From: Photobacterium iliopiscarium
Lineage (GTDB): Bacteria; Pseudomonadota; Gammaproteobacteria; Enterobacterales; Vibrionaceae
NCBI RefSeq assembly: GCF_003026395.1
Contig: NZ_PYOO01000006.1
Coordinates: 62,001-126,000, forward strand
Reading direction: 5' to 3'
DNA length: 64,000 nt
The first letter of the stretch is position 1. The number at the start of each line of letters is the position of its first letter. A program made the position numbers and the translations under genes. Below are positions 52,030 to 61,058 of the stretch, one piece after another. A model generated the notes under the pieces. It did no database searches and was not told where the DNA came from. It saw only the letters and a program-made list of their open reading frames with translations.

Positions 52030-53280
52030 GTGAAAGACTTTTCCGAATTAGAGTTAGATAGCGAGCTATTACGAGCGATTGACGAGATCGGCTATAACCG
52101 CCCAACCGTAGTTCAAGCGCAGGCTATCCCTCATGCCCTTGACGGTAAAGATGTCATGGCTTCTGCACCAACAGGGACCGGAAAAACAGCTGCGTTTCTG
52201 CTTCCAATGATTCAGCACTTGCAGGATTTTCCACGCAAAAAGCCGGGGCCTGCACGTGTATTAATCTTAACGCCAACCCGTGAGTTAGCGATTCAAGTTG
52301 CTGATCACGCAAAAGCGCTTTCTAAGTACACTAACTTAAAAGTATTTACCATTACTGGTGGTATTTCTTACGATGAACATGCTGAGCTACTGGGCAAAAC
52401 GCAAGATATCGTCGTAGCAACACCTGGTCGTTTAATGGAATACATTGAGTCTGAGAAATTTGATTGCCGCGCAATTGAGTGCCTTATTCTTGATGAAGCT
52501 GACCGTATGTTGGATATGGGCTTTGGTAAGATCGTTGAGCGCATCAATCATGAATGTCGCTGGCGTCGTCAGAGCTTATTATTCTCAGCAACCCTAGAAG
52601 GCAAAGGCGTACGTGAATTCTCAGAAACAATTCTGAATGAACCACTTGAAGTGAATGCCGATCCATCTCGTCGCGAACGCAAAAAGATTCAACAGATGTA
52701 CCTTCGTTGTGATGACATGAATCACAAACTTGCTCTACTTTCGAATATCATTACCGAGCAAGCTGAACGTACCATCATTTTTGTGAAAACACGTGAGCGC
52801 CTAGGTATCCTTCGCGGTCAATTAGACGCAATGGGCATCCCTTGTAACTGGATTCAAGGTGAAATGGCACAGGCTGCGCGTACTAACATGATCACCCGTT
52901 TCCGTGATGGTGTGGTAAACGTATTAATTGCTACCGACGTTGCAGCGCGTGGTATTGACTTACCCGATATTAGCCATGTGATTAACTTCGACATGCCACG
53001 TACAGCTGAAGTGTATTTACACCGAATTGGTCGTACTGCTCGTGCTGGAAAAAAAGGCACCGCAATAGCGTTAGTTGAAGCGCATGACCAAGGCATGATG
53101 GAACGTATTAGCCGTTACATGCAAGAAGATGTGCCTGAGCGTTTTATTCATGGCCTACGTCCAAAAACAAAGAAATCAAATACAGCAAAGAAAAAGAAAA
53201 AAGTTGATAAGAAAGTAAAAGAAGCGAAAGCGAAAAAGAAAATCAAACAAGCGGCGAAAAAAAGCCAAGCTAAATCATAA
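52030..53280 (+). CDS. srmB: DEAD-box RNA helicase SrmB
   Basis: ATP-dependent RNA helicase acting in early 50S assembly. 416 residues, GTG start behind GGGAGAG. Motifs in order: Q motif (YNRPTVVQAQAIP), I APTGTGKT, Ia PTRELA, GG, Ib TPGRL, II DEAD, III SAT, IV IIFVKT, V ATDVAARGID, VI HRIGRTARAG. The C-terminal tail is a Lys/Ala-rich basic extension of about 45 residues. Confidence 0.96.
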   Translation: MKDFSELELDSELLRAIDEIGYNRPTVVQAQAIPHALDGKDVMASAPTGTGKTAAFLLPMIQHLQDFPRKKPGPARVLILTPTRELAIQVADHAKALSKYTNLKVFTITGGISYDEHAELLGKTQDIVVATPGRLMEYIESEKFDCRAIECLILDEADRMLDMGFGKIVERINHECRWRRQSLLFSATLEGKGVREFSETILNEPLEVNADPSRRERKKIQQMYLRCDDMNHKLALLSNIITEQAERTIIFVKTRERLGILRGQLDAMGIPCNWIQGEMAQAARTNMITRFRDGVVNVLIATDVAARGIDLPDISHVINFDMPRTAEVYLHRIGRTARAGKKGTAIALVEAHDQGMMERISRYMQEDVPERFIHGLRPKTKKSNTAKKKKKVDKKVKEAKAKKKIKQAAKKSQAKS

Positions 53281-53304
53281 TTTTCGCATCTAAAAAGCAC
53301 CTAT

Positions 53305-53342
53305 AAAAAAAAGGCCAACGTTTAATACGTTGGCCTTTTTTT
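53305..53342 (+). terminator. Terminator between srmB and yaaA
   Basis: AAAGGCCAACG-TTTAATA-CGTTGGCCTTT with A/T runs of eight on both flanks; bidirectional. Confidence 0.95.
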
Positions 53343-53370
53343 AGTATTACAATAAACATTACGGTATTAA

Positions 53371-54144
53371 TTATTGCTGTTCTCGTTTAAAAACCAACTC
53401 AGTCGATGTTGATTCACCAGCAACAAAATAATAGCCAGCACTATCAAACTGTTGTAATTGGGCGATAGACGTTAATTGATTATCTAAAATATAACGGGCC
53501 ATCATTCCACGGGCTCTTTTAGCGTAAAAACTGATCACTTTATAGGTGCCATTTTTACAGTCTTTAAAAACAGGGGTAATTAATTGCGCATTGAGTTTTT
53601 TAGGCTTAACCGCTTTAAAATATTCATTGGATGCCAAATTAACTACAATATCATCGCCTTGTTCAGCAACCGCAATGTTAAGTTTATCGGTAACAATATC
53701 ACCCCAAAATTGATATAAATTACTGCCACGAGGATTAGCTAAACGGGTGCCCATTTCTAAACGGTATGGCTGCATCAAATCCAGCGGCCGTAACACACCA
53801 TAAAGCCCCGATAACATTCTTAAATGCTGTTGTGTATAAGAAAACTGAGCTTCAGTCATGGTTTCAGCGGCTAAACCCGTATAGACATCACCTTTAAATG
53901 CTAAAATTGCTTGGCGAGCATTATCAACAGTGAACTGTGGCTGCCATTCAGCAAAACGAGCGGCATTTAATCCGGCGATTTTATCACTGACCTTCATTAA
54001 GCTCGCAATATCCATCGGTGTCAGCTCACGGCACACATCAATCAATTCAGCTGAATCAGAGATCAATTCAGGTAACGTATGGGTTGTTGTTGCTAATGGA
54101 GAACTATAATCCAGTGTTTTTGCTGGTGATACCACGATTAACAT
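53371..54144 (-). CDS. yaaA: Peroxide-stress protein YaaA (DUF328)
   Basis: Family member that lowers free iron and Fenton damage during H2O2 stress in E. coli. 257 residues from [12 protein letters not shown], with AAAGGA 9 nt upstream; the frame extends further but without homology. Conserved [29 protein letters not shown] and [17 protein letters not shown]. It lies next to an AGCS symporter gene, as yaaA-yaaJ do near the thr operon of E. coli. Confidence 0.94.
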   Translation of the reverse strand: MLIVVSPAKTLDYSSPLATTTHTLPELISDSAELIDVCRELTPMDIASLMKVSDKIAGLNAARFAEWQPQFTVDNARQAILAFKGDVYTGLAAETMTEAQFSYTQQHLRMLSGLYGVLRPLDLMQPYRLEMGTRLANPRGSNLYQFWGDIVTDKLNIAVAEQGDDIVVNLASNEYFKAVKPKKLNAQLITPVFKDCKNGTYKVISFYAKRARGMMARYILDNQLTSIAQLQQFDSAGYYFVAGESTSTELVFKREQQ

Positions 54145-54195
54145 AAGGCTTTTTCCTTTAAAGTCTGACAGCTTTAGACTACCACCATCAATTGC

Positions 54196-54222
54196 AAAAA
54201 CCACGCATAACTGCCGTGGTTA
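54196..54222 (-). terminator. Terminator of the AGCS symporter gene
   Basis: Minus strand AACCACG-GCAGTTATG-CGTGGTT followed by TTT. Confidence 0.7.
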
Positions 54223-54252
54223 TTACTATTTCACTAATAGATATAATAACCG

Positions 54253-55704
54253 TTAATGCACACTAGGTTTAACTGCCAAGGGTGATGTTTGATCCCAAAC
54301 ACCAGCATCTAACTGAGCATGTAATTCTGGATATTCATGACAATCAAATATCGGTATTTTACCTAATCCCAGTTGCTTATTATAATCCTGAGCCAACTTA
54401 ACCACCGTTCCAGAAAGAAGTACGATTGCCGCTAAGTTAATCATTGCCATCATTGCCATTGATATATCAGCCATCGCCCACACGGTTGGTAAGTCAGCCA
54501 TCGCGCCAAACATCACCATACACAACACGATAATTCGAAATATATTCACACTTAATTTATGATTATGCTTTAAAAAAATCAGATTGGTTTCAGCATAAGA
54601 ATAGTTTGCAATAAGTGACGTGAATGAAAAAAAGAAAATGGCGATCGCAATAAAAATCCCACCCCAATCACCGACTTGAGAACTGATTGCTTTTTGGGTT
54701 AATTCAATCCCGGTGATACTACTATGTGGTTCATATTCACCAGACATTAAAATAATCGCAACTGTCGCAGAACAAATAACAATGGTATCTATAAATACCC
54801 CTAACATTTGCACATAACCTTGTGACGCAGGATGAGGAGGATAAGGCGTTGCTGATGCCGCAGCATTGGGAGCCGATCCCATGCCAGCTTCATTAGAAAA
54901 TAATCCCCTTTTTAAACCATTAATCATTCCTTGAGCAATGGTATACCCCAAGGCACCAGAAGCCGCCTCTTCAAACCCAAACGCACTTCGAAAAATAAGC
55001 ATTAAAATATGCGGTAACTGTTCAATATTATTGAGCATAATAAATAGAGCTAATGCCAGATAACATAATGCCATTGTTGGTACTAAAATTTCAGCCGTGC
55101 GGGCAATCGTGCGCATGCCACCAAAAATAATAAGGCCGGTTAATACCACTAAGCCAAAACCGATATAATGAGGTTGCCAACCAAAAGCGACATACGTTGC
55201 TTGGCTAATCGAATTTGCTTGTACCGCATTAAAAACCAAACCAAAAGCAATGATCAGGCAGATAGAAAATATCACCCCCATCCACCGCATACCTAAGCCT
55301 CGCTCCATATAATAGGCAGGCCCACCACGATAATTACCCTCATCATCACGGATTTTATACAATTGCGCTAATGCACTTTCCGCAAAAGCGGTCGCCATGC
55401 CTAACATAGCGATAAGCCACATCCAAAAAATAGCGCCAGGGCCACCAAGTGTTAATGCAACCGCTACTCCTGCCATATTACCGGAACCAACTCTCGCTGC
55501 CAGACTGGTACATAACGCTTGAAAAGATGAAATACCAGATGCATCGGATTTACGGCTATTTCTCATCACGGCAAACATATGTTTAAAGTAACGAAACTGA
55601 ATAAAGTTGAGGCGGTAAGTGAAATAAAGACCAATACCAATCAGCAAATATATTAATACCGATCCCCACAACAAATCGTTGATAAAATTAATCTGACTGA
55701 TCAC
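54253..55704 (-). CDS. Alanine/glycine:cation symporter (AGCS family)
   Basis: Na+-coupled uptake of alanine or glycine. 483 residues with about 11 membrane segments; GTG start behind AAGGTG. Family features: LCTSLAARVGSGNMAGVAVALTLGGPGAIFWMW, RGGPAYYMERGLG and GLFSNEAGMGSAPNAAA. The closest E. coli relatives are YaaJ and AlsT-type carriers; position next to yaaA points to yaaJ. Confidence 0.92.
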   Translation of the reverse strand: MISQINFINDLLWGSVLIYLLIGIGLYFTYRLNFIQFRYFKHMFAVMRNSRKSDASGISSFQALCTSLAARVGSGNMAGVAVALTLGGPGAIFWMWLIAMLGMATAFAESALAQLYKIRDDEGNYRGGPAYYMERGLGMRWMGVIFSICLIIAFGLVFNAVQANSISQATYVAFGWQPHYIGFGLVVLTGLIIFGGMRTIARTAEILVPTMALCYLALALFIMLNNIEQLPHILMLIFRSAFGFEEAASGALGYTIAQGMINGLKRGLFSNEAGMGSAPNAAASATPYPPHPASQGYVQMLGVFIDTIVICSATVAIILMSGEYEPHSSITGIELTQKAISSQVGDWGGIFIAIAIFFFSFTSLIANYSYAETNLIFLKHNHKLSVNIFRIIVLCMVMFGAMADLPTVWAMADISMAMMAMINLAAIVLLSGTVVKLAQDYNKQLGLGKIPIFDCHEYPELHAQLDAGVWDQTSPLAVKPSVH

Positions 55705-56201
55705 ATTTACACCTTAAAAATCGATAATTAATGATACAAAGCCCTTATTAATACCGAGATTAATACAACAAAAAATATTGCTAAACATGGCAACAATACG
55801 TTACAGGTATTTATTTCAACCTTATAAACTTTAACGCATAATTTTAGCCATAAGGTACAAAACTGTTATTAAAATAATAATCATATAATTATCATTATTT
55901 TTACAGTGAGTTACAAAACTTACAACTAAAAAAATTCACTGATTATTATCCTTTAAAAATTAATTAAATTTAGATAATTAACCTTTTTAACTAAATACTG
56001 ATATCTAAAACGATAAAGACTCTATTTAACACTAATCCTGGTTTCTTTTTTAATCTCTCAATCAACAATTGTGATATTAAGCACACAAAAAATTCATACT
56101 TTTATAACAAATGAGAAACTGTTCAATTTTATTATGAGTCGTTCTATGGTAATAAATACTCAAATCGCTTACATCAAGCGAAAAGTAGGGATGGGTGCTT
56201 T
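55705..56201. other. AT-rich intergenic region between the AGCS gene and the DUF3545 gene
   Basis: 497 bp with divergent genes on both sides. A CRP-like site lies at 56070-56085. Apart from this and several A/T runs I see no gene, RNA or terminator. Confidence 0.6.
56070..56085. promoter_or_regulatory. CRP-like site
   Basis: TGTGA-TATTAA-GCACA: nine of ten core bases of TGTGA-N6-TCACA. It is 117 nt before the DUF3545 start; TATTAT at 56130-56135 would place the start near 56142, i.e. the site near -64, close to class I geometry. Confidence 0.4.
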
Positions 56202-56384
56202 ATGGATAGCTTTGCATTTGATGAAATGATGACAATAGATACTATTTCTCGTCGCTCTCGAGCTAAACCAGAAAAACGAAAATGGCGTGAAATTGAAGCA
56301 TTGAAAGATCGTCAAAGACTACGTCGAGAGCTACAAGATATGGACATGTGCGGTAGTTTCAATAGCGATGATTTTGATTTTTAA
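56202..56384 (+). CDS. DUF3545 family small protein
   Basis: 60 residues, highly charged, with the family core KPEKRKWREIEALKDRQRLRREL followed by an acidic, Phe-rich end (DDFDF). Function unknown; the family is confined to Vibrionaceae and relatives. AGGGATGGG lies about 12 nt before the ATG. A terminator follows within 15 bp. Confidence 0.8.
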   Translation: MDSFAFDEMMTIDTISRRSRAKPEKRKWREIEALKDRQRLRRELQDMDMCGSFNSDDFDF

Positions 56385-56396
56385 ACATACTTTTAA

Positions 56397-56424
56397 AATG
56401 GCCAGCATTGATACTGGCCATTTT
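56397..56424. terminator. Terminator between the DUF3545 gene and ung
   Basis: AAAATGGCCAG-CATTGATA-CTGGCCATTTT, symmetrical, between convergent genes. Confidence 0.88.
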
Positions 56425-56454
56425 ATTCCTAAGAAGGATGCTTACTACTCTTAA

Positions 56455-57117
56455 TTATAATTGCCAGTCGATAGGTGCTCTATTCATCGAGATCAATAAT
56501 GCATTGGTCTCTGAAAAGTGCTTACAACCAAAAAAACCACGATAAGCAGACAATGGAGATGGATGAGCAGACGTTAGTACATGATGTCGTTCAAGGTCAA
56601 TTTTCTTACCTTTTTTCTGAGCATGTGCGCCCCACAATAAAAAAATCACCCCTTGTGTATGCTGTTCAAGATACTCAATCGCATTATCTGTAAATATCTC
56701 CCAGCCTATTTTTGCATGAGAATGTGCATGTCCTTGTTCAACCGTTAATACCGTATTTAACAATAAGACGCCTTGCTGTGCCCACGGTTGTAAATAGCCA
56801 TGGTCAGGAATAGTAAAATCTTTGATATCACTCGCTAATTCCTTATACATATTAGCTAATGATGGTGGCGTTTTAATACCCGGTAAGACCGAAAAACTAA
56901 GTCCATGAGCTTGATGTGGTCCGTGATAAGGATCTTGACCTAAAATCACCACTTTAGTCTCCATTAATGGCGTACTAAAAAATGCATTAAGTACGTCACG
57001 TTGAGGAGGAAAAACAATTTTACCTTCTGCACGAGCGGTTGCCACAGCTTGCTCAATTGCTTTAAAGTACGGTAATTGTTGTTGCTGCTCTATAAATACT
57101 TGCCAACTTGCTGTCAT
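56455..57117 (-). CDS. ung: Uracil-DNA glycosylase
   Basis: Family 1 UDG, removes uracil from DNA and leaves an abasic site. 220 residues. Water-activating loop GQDPYHGP with D62, [12 protein letters not shown], and the DNA-inserting Leu loop [14 protein letters not shown]. Starts 3 bp after the nfo stop, so the enzyme that makes abasic sites is cotranscribed with an enzyme that cuts them. Confidence 0.97.
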   Translation of the reverse strand: MTASWQVFIEQQQQLPYFKAIEQAVATARAEGKIVFPPQRDVLNAFFSTPLMETKVVILGQDPYHGPHQAHGLSFSVLPGIKTPPSLANMYKELASDIKDFTIPDHGYLQPWAQQGVLLLNTVLTVEQGHAHSHAKIGWEIFTDNAIEYLEQHTQGVIFLLWGAHAQKKGKKIDLERHHVLTSAHPSPLSAYRGFFGCKHFSETNALLISMNRAPIDWQL

Positions 57118-57120
57118 TAC

Positions 57121-57969
57121 TTAATTCTCTATTTCAAAACCACGTAAAGTAGCAATTTCATGCTGCCAAATATCGGGGTTAATCGTTTCTAATATCAACG
57201 GAATATTATTAAATCGACGATCTTGCATTAAGAATCGAAAACAATCCCAACCTATATTTCCTTCACCCAAACTATGATGGCGATCTAAATGGCTACCTAA
57301 GTCACCTTTGGAATCATTTAAATGCATCCCTCGCAAGTATTGCATTCCAACTACTTGATCAAATTCAGAAAAAGTAGCCTCTGTTGCGGCCATTGTTCGT
57401 AAGTCATACCCTGCGGCAAAAGTATGACAAGTGTCGATACAAACACCAATACGTGATTTATCATCAACTTGTGAAATAATTTCAGCTAAATGCTCAAAAC
57501 GCCAACCTAAATTAGATCCCTGACCCGCTGTGTTTTCAATAACCGCCACCACATCATCAACTTGTTGATGGGCTAAATTAATGGATTCAGCAATCAAGGT
57601 TAAACACGCAGTTTCTGATATTTTCTTTAAATGACTACCTGGATGAAAATTTAATAAATGCAATCCTAGTTGCTGACAACGTTGCATTTCATCGACAAAA
57701 GCTAGGCGTGATTTTTGTAATTTTTCCGCCTCTGGCGCACCTAAATTAATCAGGTAAGAGTCATGCGGTAAAATAGATTTAGCATCAAAGCCCAACTGCT
57801 GACAGCGCGTTTTAAATGCCAAAATAGTATCAACCTCTAATGGCTTCGCCTGCCACTGGCGTTGATTCTTAGTAAACAATGCGAATGCATTTGCACCAAT
57901 AGCCTTAGCATTTGAAGGGGCATTGAACACACCACCAGCTGCCGACACATGTGCACCAATTAGTTTCAT
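57121..57969 (-). CDS. nfo: Endonuclease IV (AP endonuclease)
   Basis: Zn-dependent class II AP endonuclease, cuts 5' of abasic sites. 282 residues, TIM barrel. Metal ligands are visible in [50 protein letters not shown] and LILETI. It is the first gene of the nfo-ung pair. In E. coli nfo is elsewhere and ung stands near grcA and srmB. Confidence 0.96.
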   Translation of the reverse strand: MKLIGAHVSAAGGVFNAPSNAKAIGANAFALFTKNQRQWQAKPLEVDTILAFKTRCQQLGFDAKSILPHDSYLINLGAPEAEKLQKSRLAFVDEMQRCQQLGLHLLNFHPGSHLKKISETACLTLIAESINLAHQQVDDVVAVIENTAGQGSNLGWRFEHLAEIISQVDDKSRIGVCIDTCHTFAAGYDLRTMAATEATFSEFDQVVGMQYLRGMHLNDSKGDLGSHLDRHHSLGEGNIGWDCFRFLMQDRRFNNIPLILETINPDIWQHEIATLRGFEIEN

Positions 57970-58031
57970 AATAACGTCCTAAAATAACCGCCAACCAACA
58001 TATTAACAACACCAATAATACTGGCGATATT

Positions 58032-58083
58032 TAACATATAAACTCACAAAAAGTGACACTTTATTCACCAATAACATATAAAC
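58032..58083. repeat. 12-bp direct repeat upstream of nfo
   Basis: TAACATATAAAC at 58032-58043 and 58072-58083, 40 bp apart, 63-114 bp before the nfo start. Confidence 0.4.
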
Positions 58084-58097
58084 ACATACTATAATGT

Positions 58098-58120
58098 TGT
58101 TATTTTACAACAAAATAACA
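58098..58120. repeat. 9-bp inverted repeat upstream of grcA
   Basis: TGTTATTTT-ACAAC-AAAATAACA, perfect, about 115 bp upstream of the FNR site. Confidence 0.4.
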
Positions 58121-58232
58121 TTCAACTTATTTTTTAAATTTGATATTTTTAGTTGATTCCCCAGTAAAATGCAGTTAGATTGACCTAGCTCAATAAAACA
58201 GCCTTATTATATTTAAGGTTTTTCGTTGTAAC

Positions 58233-58246
58233 TTGATCTACATCAA
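58233..58246 (+). promoter_or_regulatory. FNR box of grcA
   Basis: TTGAT-CTAC-ATCAA, an exact match to the FNR consensus. Its centre is about 42-43 bp before the start predicted from the TATAAT at 58271-58276: class II activation, as for E. coli grcA (yfiD). Confidence 0.88.
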
Positions 58247-58270
58247 TACACAAAAGTGCATTGAAGGTTA

Positions 58271-58276
58271 TATAAT
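58271..58276 (+). promoter_or_regulatory. grcA promoter -10
   Basis: Perfect TATAAT, correctly placed below the FNR box; no -35 is needed for a class II promoter. Leader about 50 nt. Confidence 0.8.
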
Positions 58277-58331
58277 ATGTAGCTCACTACAAAAACGAAT
58301 AAATTAACAACAATTTTCTTGGAGAAAAGTT

Positions 58332-58709
58332 ATGATTACTGGTATTCAAATTACTAAAGCAGCAAACGATGATCTACTAAACTCAATCTGGATCCTAGAT
58401 AGCGAGTCTAATGAAGCGCGTTGTGTTTGTGCACCTGGCAGCTACGATGCTGACCAAATTATCGCACAAGCAGATCTTGGTGACATTGAGTACCGTGAAC
58501 TAGCTATCGAAGCACCAACTAAGATCGAAGGTGGTCAACACTTAAACGTTAACGTTCTTAAGCGTGAAACACTACAAGATGCTGCTGCACACCCAGAAAA
58601 ATACCCACAGCTAACAATCCGTGTATCGGGTTACGCTGTACGTTTCAACTCGCTAACAACAGAACAACAGCAAGACGTTATCGCTCGTACTTTCACTAGC
58701 AGCCTATAA
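58332..58709 (+). CDS. grcA: Autonomous glycyl radical cofactor GrcA
   Basis: Spare glycyl-radical domain that repairs oxygen-cleaved pyruvate formate-lyase. 125 residues (E. coli YfiD 127), start behind GGAG. The radical-bearing G100 is in [12 protein letters not shown], as in the C-terminus of PflB; the N-terminal part has [12 protein letters not shown]. Codon use is of the highly expressed type. The FNR site fits induction at low oxygen. Confidence 0.96.
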   Translation: MITGIQITKAANDDLLNSIWILDSESNEARCVCAPGSYDADQIIAQADLGDIEYRELAIEAPTKIEGGQHLNVNVLKRETLQDAAAHPEKYPQLTIRVSGYAVRFNSLTTEQQQDVIARTFTSSL

Positions 58710-58754
58710 TTTTCAGCCTAGTGTAAGTGTCTTGATTTGAGCAAGATGCTGTAA

Positions 58755-58783
58755 TAAAAAAGGAGCCTATGGCTCCTTTTTTG
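58755..58783 (+). terminator. Terminator between grcA and thrC
   Basis: AAGGAGCC-TAT-GGCTCCTT followed by TTTT; A-run upstream permits use from the thr side as well. Confidence 0.92.
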
Positions 58784-58805
58784 TCGCTTTTTTATTTAAA
58801 TATAT

Positions 58806-60098
58806 TTATACACTAGGTTGAGCTGAATATAAAATTGCCTTAATTGCAGTAAAATCATTAGCAGCATCTAAAGATAATAGCGGCAATGCATTATGTTTAG
58901 CGAGTGGCGCAGGCAATGGCAGATCAGTACCAAGAATGTCATCAACCACGTCTTTAAACTTTGCCGGATGCGCGGTACACAAGAACAGACCCGTTTCACC
59001 TTCTGTTAATTGTTGCTCTAAAACATGATAAGCAATCGCACCATGTGGCTCACACAAATAACCATCGGCATACATTTGCTTTAATGTCACCGCCGTTTGT
59101 TGGTCATCAACCATGCCATAGCCTAGCTCGTCTAATCCCCACCCTTTAAGCTGACATAACTCTTCAATACGGGGCCAGTTATTGGGCTGACTAACGTCCA
59201 TCGCATTTGAAATCGTGGCAACGGTCGCCTTTGGTGTCCACTCTCCGGTTTGTAAATAACGCGGAACCGTATCATTAACATTCGTCGCCGCAATAAAGCG
59301 TTTAACCGGTAAACCTAATGATTTAGCTAATAGACCCGCAGTTAAATTACCAAAATTACCACTAGGTACGGAAATAACGAGTTGTTCACGCTCTGCTTTT
59401 GATAATTGTGAGACCGCCTCAAAGTAATAACAAATTTGTGCCATTAGACGACTAATATTAATTGAGTTTGCGGAATTTAAACCAATATCAGCCCGTAACG
59501 CTGCATCATCAAAAGCTTGTTTTACCAATGCCTGACAATCATCAAAAGTACCATTCACCGCCACAGTGGTAATGTTATGACCTAATGTACAAAATAGCTT
59601 TTCTTGCAGTGGGCTGATTTTACCTTTGGGGTACAAAATCACCACTTGAATATTATCCATACCATAAAAAGCATGAGCAACCGCAGCGCCTGTATCACCA
59701 GAGGTTGCCGTTAGAATGGTAATGTTACCGTCACTATCGGTTACCGCCGCTAAAGATTGCGCCATAAAACGGCCACCAAAGTCTTTAAAAGCTAATGTCG
59801 GACCATGAAACAGTTCCAATGCATACACACCAGATTTAACCTGTTTAATTGGCGCAGGAAACTGAAACGCACTATCAACCATTTGAGTCACAGTTTCGCA
59901 GCTTAGCTCTTCGCCAATCAATGCCGATAAAATCTTGCTGCTGCGGCTCACAAAATCCATCGCGAGCAACGCATCAATGTCACCCAGTTGTGGTAATTGT
60001 GCTGGAAAAAATAACCCTTGTTGACGACCTAAACCTTGGCGCACTGCCTGACCAAATGACACTTGCTGTTGGTGTTGTTTCAAATTATATAACTTCAT
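58806..60098 (-). CDS. thrC: Threonine synthase
   Basis: PLP enzyme converting phosphohomoserine to threonine. 430 residues. PLP lysine in TLAFKDFGGRFM (about 107), phosphate loop SGNFGNLTAG and TATSGDTGAAVAHAF. Last gene of thrABC, 2 bp after thrB. Confidence 0.97.
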   Translation of the reverse strand: MKLYNLKQHQQQVSFGQAVRQGLGRQQGLFFPAQLPQLGDIDALLAMDFVSRSSKILSALIGEELSCETVTQMVDSAFQFPAPIKQVKSGVYALELFHGPTLAFKDFGGRFMAQSLAAVTDSDGNITILTATSGDTGAAVAHAFYGMDNIQVVILYPKGKISPLQEKLFCTLGHNITTVAVNGTFDDCQALVKQAFDDAALRADIGLNSANSINISRLMAQICYYFEAVSQLSKAEREQLVISVPSGNFGNLTAGLLAKSLGLPVKRFIAATNVNDTVPRYLQTGEWTPKATVATISNAMDVSQPNNWPRIEELCQLKGWGLDELGYGMVDDQQTAVTLKQMYADGYLCEPHGAIAYHVLEQQLTEGETGLFLCTAHPAKFKDVVDDILGTDLPLPAPLAKHNALPLLSLDAANDFTAIKAILYSAQPSV

Positions 60099-60100
60099 CG

Positions 60101-61057
60101 CTATAATGTACTCCCTGTGACTTTTGCACCTTGTTTATCTAGCTGACAAACATGCACAAATCCTTGATCATTTTGAATATAATTATCGGCCAACCATTTA
60201 GCTAACCGCTGTGCGACCTCAAGATTAGTACAAACACTAAACATCGTTGGTCCAGAACCTGAGATACCACTCGCAATCGCACCCGCTTCTAGCGCATATT
60301 TTCGAGCTTGATTAAAACGTGGTAATAACTTTTCACGATAAGGCTCAGCCACAACATCATGGATCATTTTGGCGGCTAACAAGGGTTGTTGTGAGTGGCA
60401 AGCATGGATAAACCCCCCCAGATAACGTCCATGTGCAATCACATCTTGGCGACGATATTGAGCAGGTAAAATTGCCCGCGCTTCTGCGGTCGGCACTTTA
60501 ATCCCCGGATATGCCATCACCCAATACCAATCATCAAAACAAGGGATCTCTTGGCTGATAATATCCATTTCTTGGACCATAAATTGCAACCCACCGAGAA
60601 AGCAAGGCGCAACATTATCGTAATGGACACTGCCAGAAACTTCACCTTCCATCTCCCCCATTAAGGTCAGCAATTCATTACTGGTTAATGGTTGTTGATG
60701 ATATTGATTTAAAGCATCAAGCGCCGCCACAATGGAACATGCACTTGAACCTAAGCCAGAACCAATCGGCATGTTCTTTTCTAATGTGACAGCCACTGGC
60801 AATAACGTAATACCTTTATAATCCAATTCACGAGCAAACACTTGCCAACAGCGATACACAATATTGTCTTGTGCTTGTGGCGGTAACTTATCCACAAAAG
60901 CGCCGATACATCGCAAACTAAATGCCGACGTTCCCGCTGCAACTTCAACCCGATCCCCTAATAACGAACCATCAATAGGAGAAACTGCAGCACCTAACAC
61001 ATCAAAACCAACACTGACATTACCAATAGATGCTGGCGCATAAACAACAACACTCAT
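60101..61057 (-). CDS. thrB: Homoserine kinase
   Basis: GHMP kinase that phosphorylates homoserine. 318 residues. ATP loop [20 protein letters not shown] and the C-terminal GGSG-like [17 protein letters not shown]-terminal [21 protein letters not shown] is typical. One base separates it from thrA. Confidence 0.97.
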   Translation of the reverse strand: MSVVVYAPASIGNVSVGFDVLGAAVSPIDGSLLGDRVEVAAGTSAFSLRCIGAFVDKLPPQAQDNIVYRCWQVFARELDYKGITLLPVAVTLEKNMPIGSGLGSSACSIVAALDALNQYHQQPLTSNELLTLMGEMEGEVSGSVHYDNVAPCFLGGLQFMVQEMDIISQEIPCFDDWYWVMAYPGIKVPTAEARAILPAQYRRQDVIAHGRYLGGFIHACHSQQPLLAAKMIHDVVAEPYREKLLPRFNQARKYALEAGAIASGISGSGPTMFSVCTNLEVAQRLAKWLADNYIQNDQGFVHVCQLDKQGAKVTGSTL

Positions 61058-61058
61058 G

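Larger units (their letters stand above)
57970..58331. other. Control region between nfo and grcA
   Basis: 362 bp. It holds a direct repeat TAACATATAAAC (58032 and 58072), a 9-bp palindrome (58098-58120), an FNR site and the grcA promoter. The nfo promoter must lie at its left end but is not clear. Confidence 0.6.

Noticed and set aside
55881-55899. Fur-box-like sequence
   Set aside because: 13 of 19 matches with twelve in a row, but the surrounding DNA is nearly all A/T, so such matches are expected by chance; no iron gene nearby.
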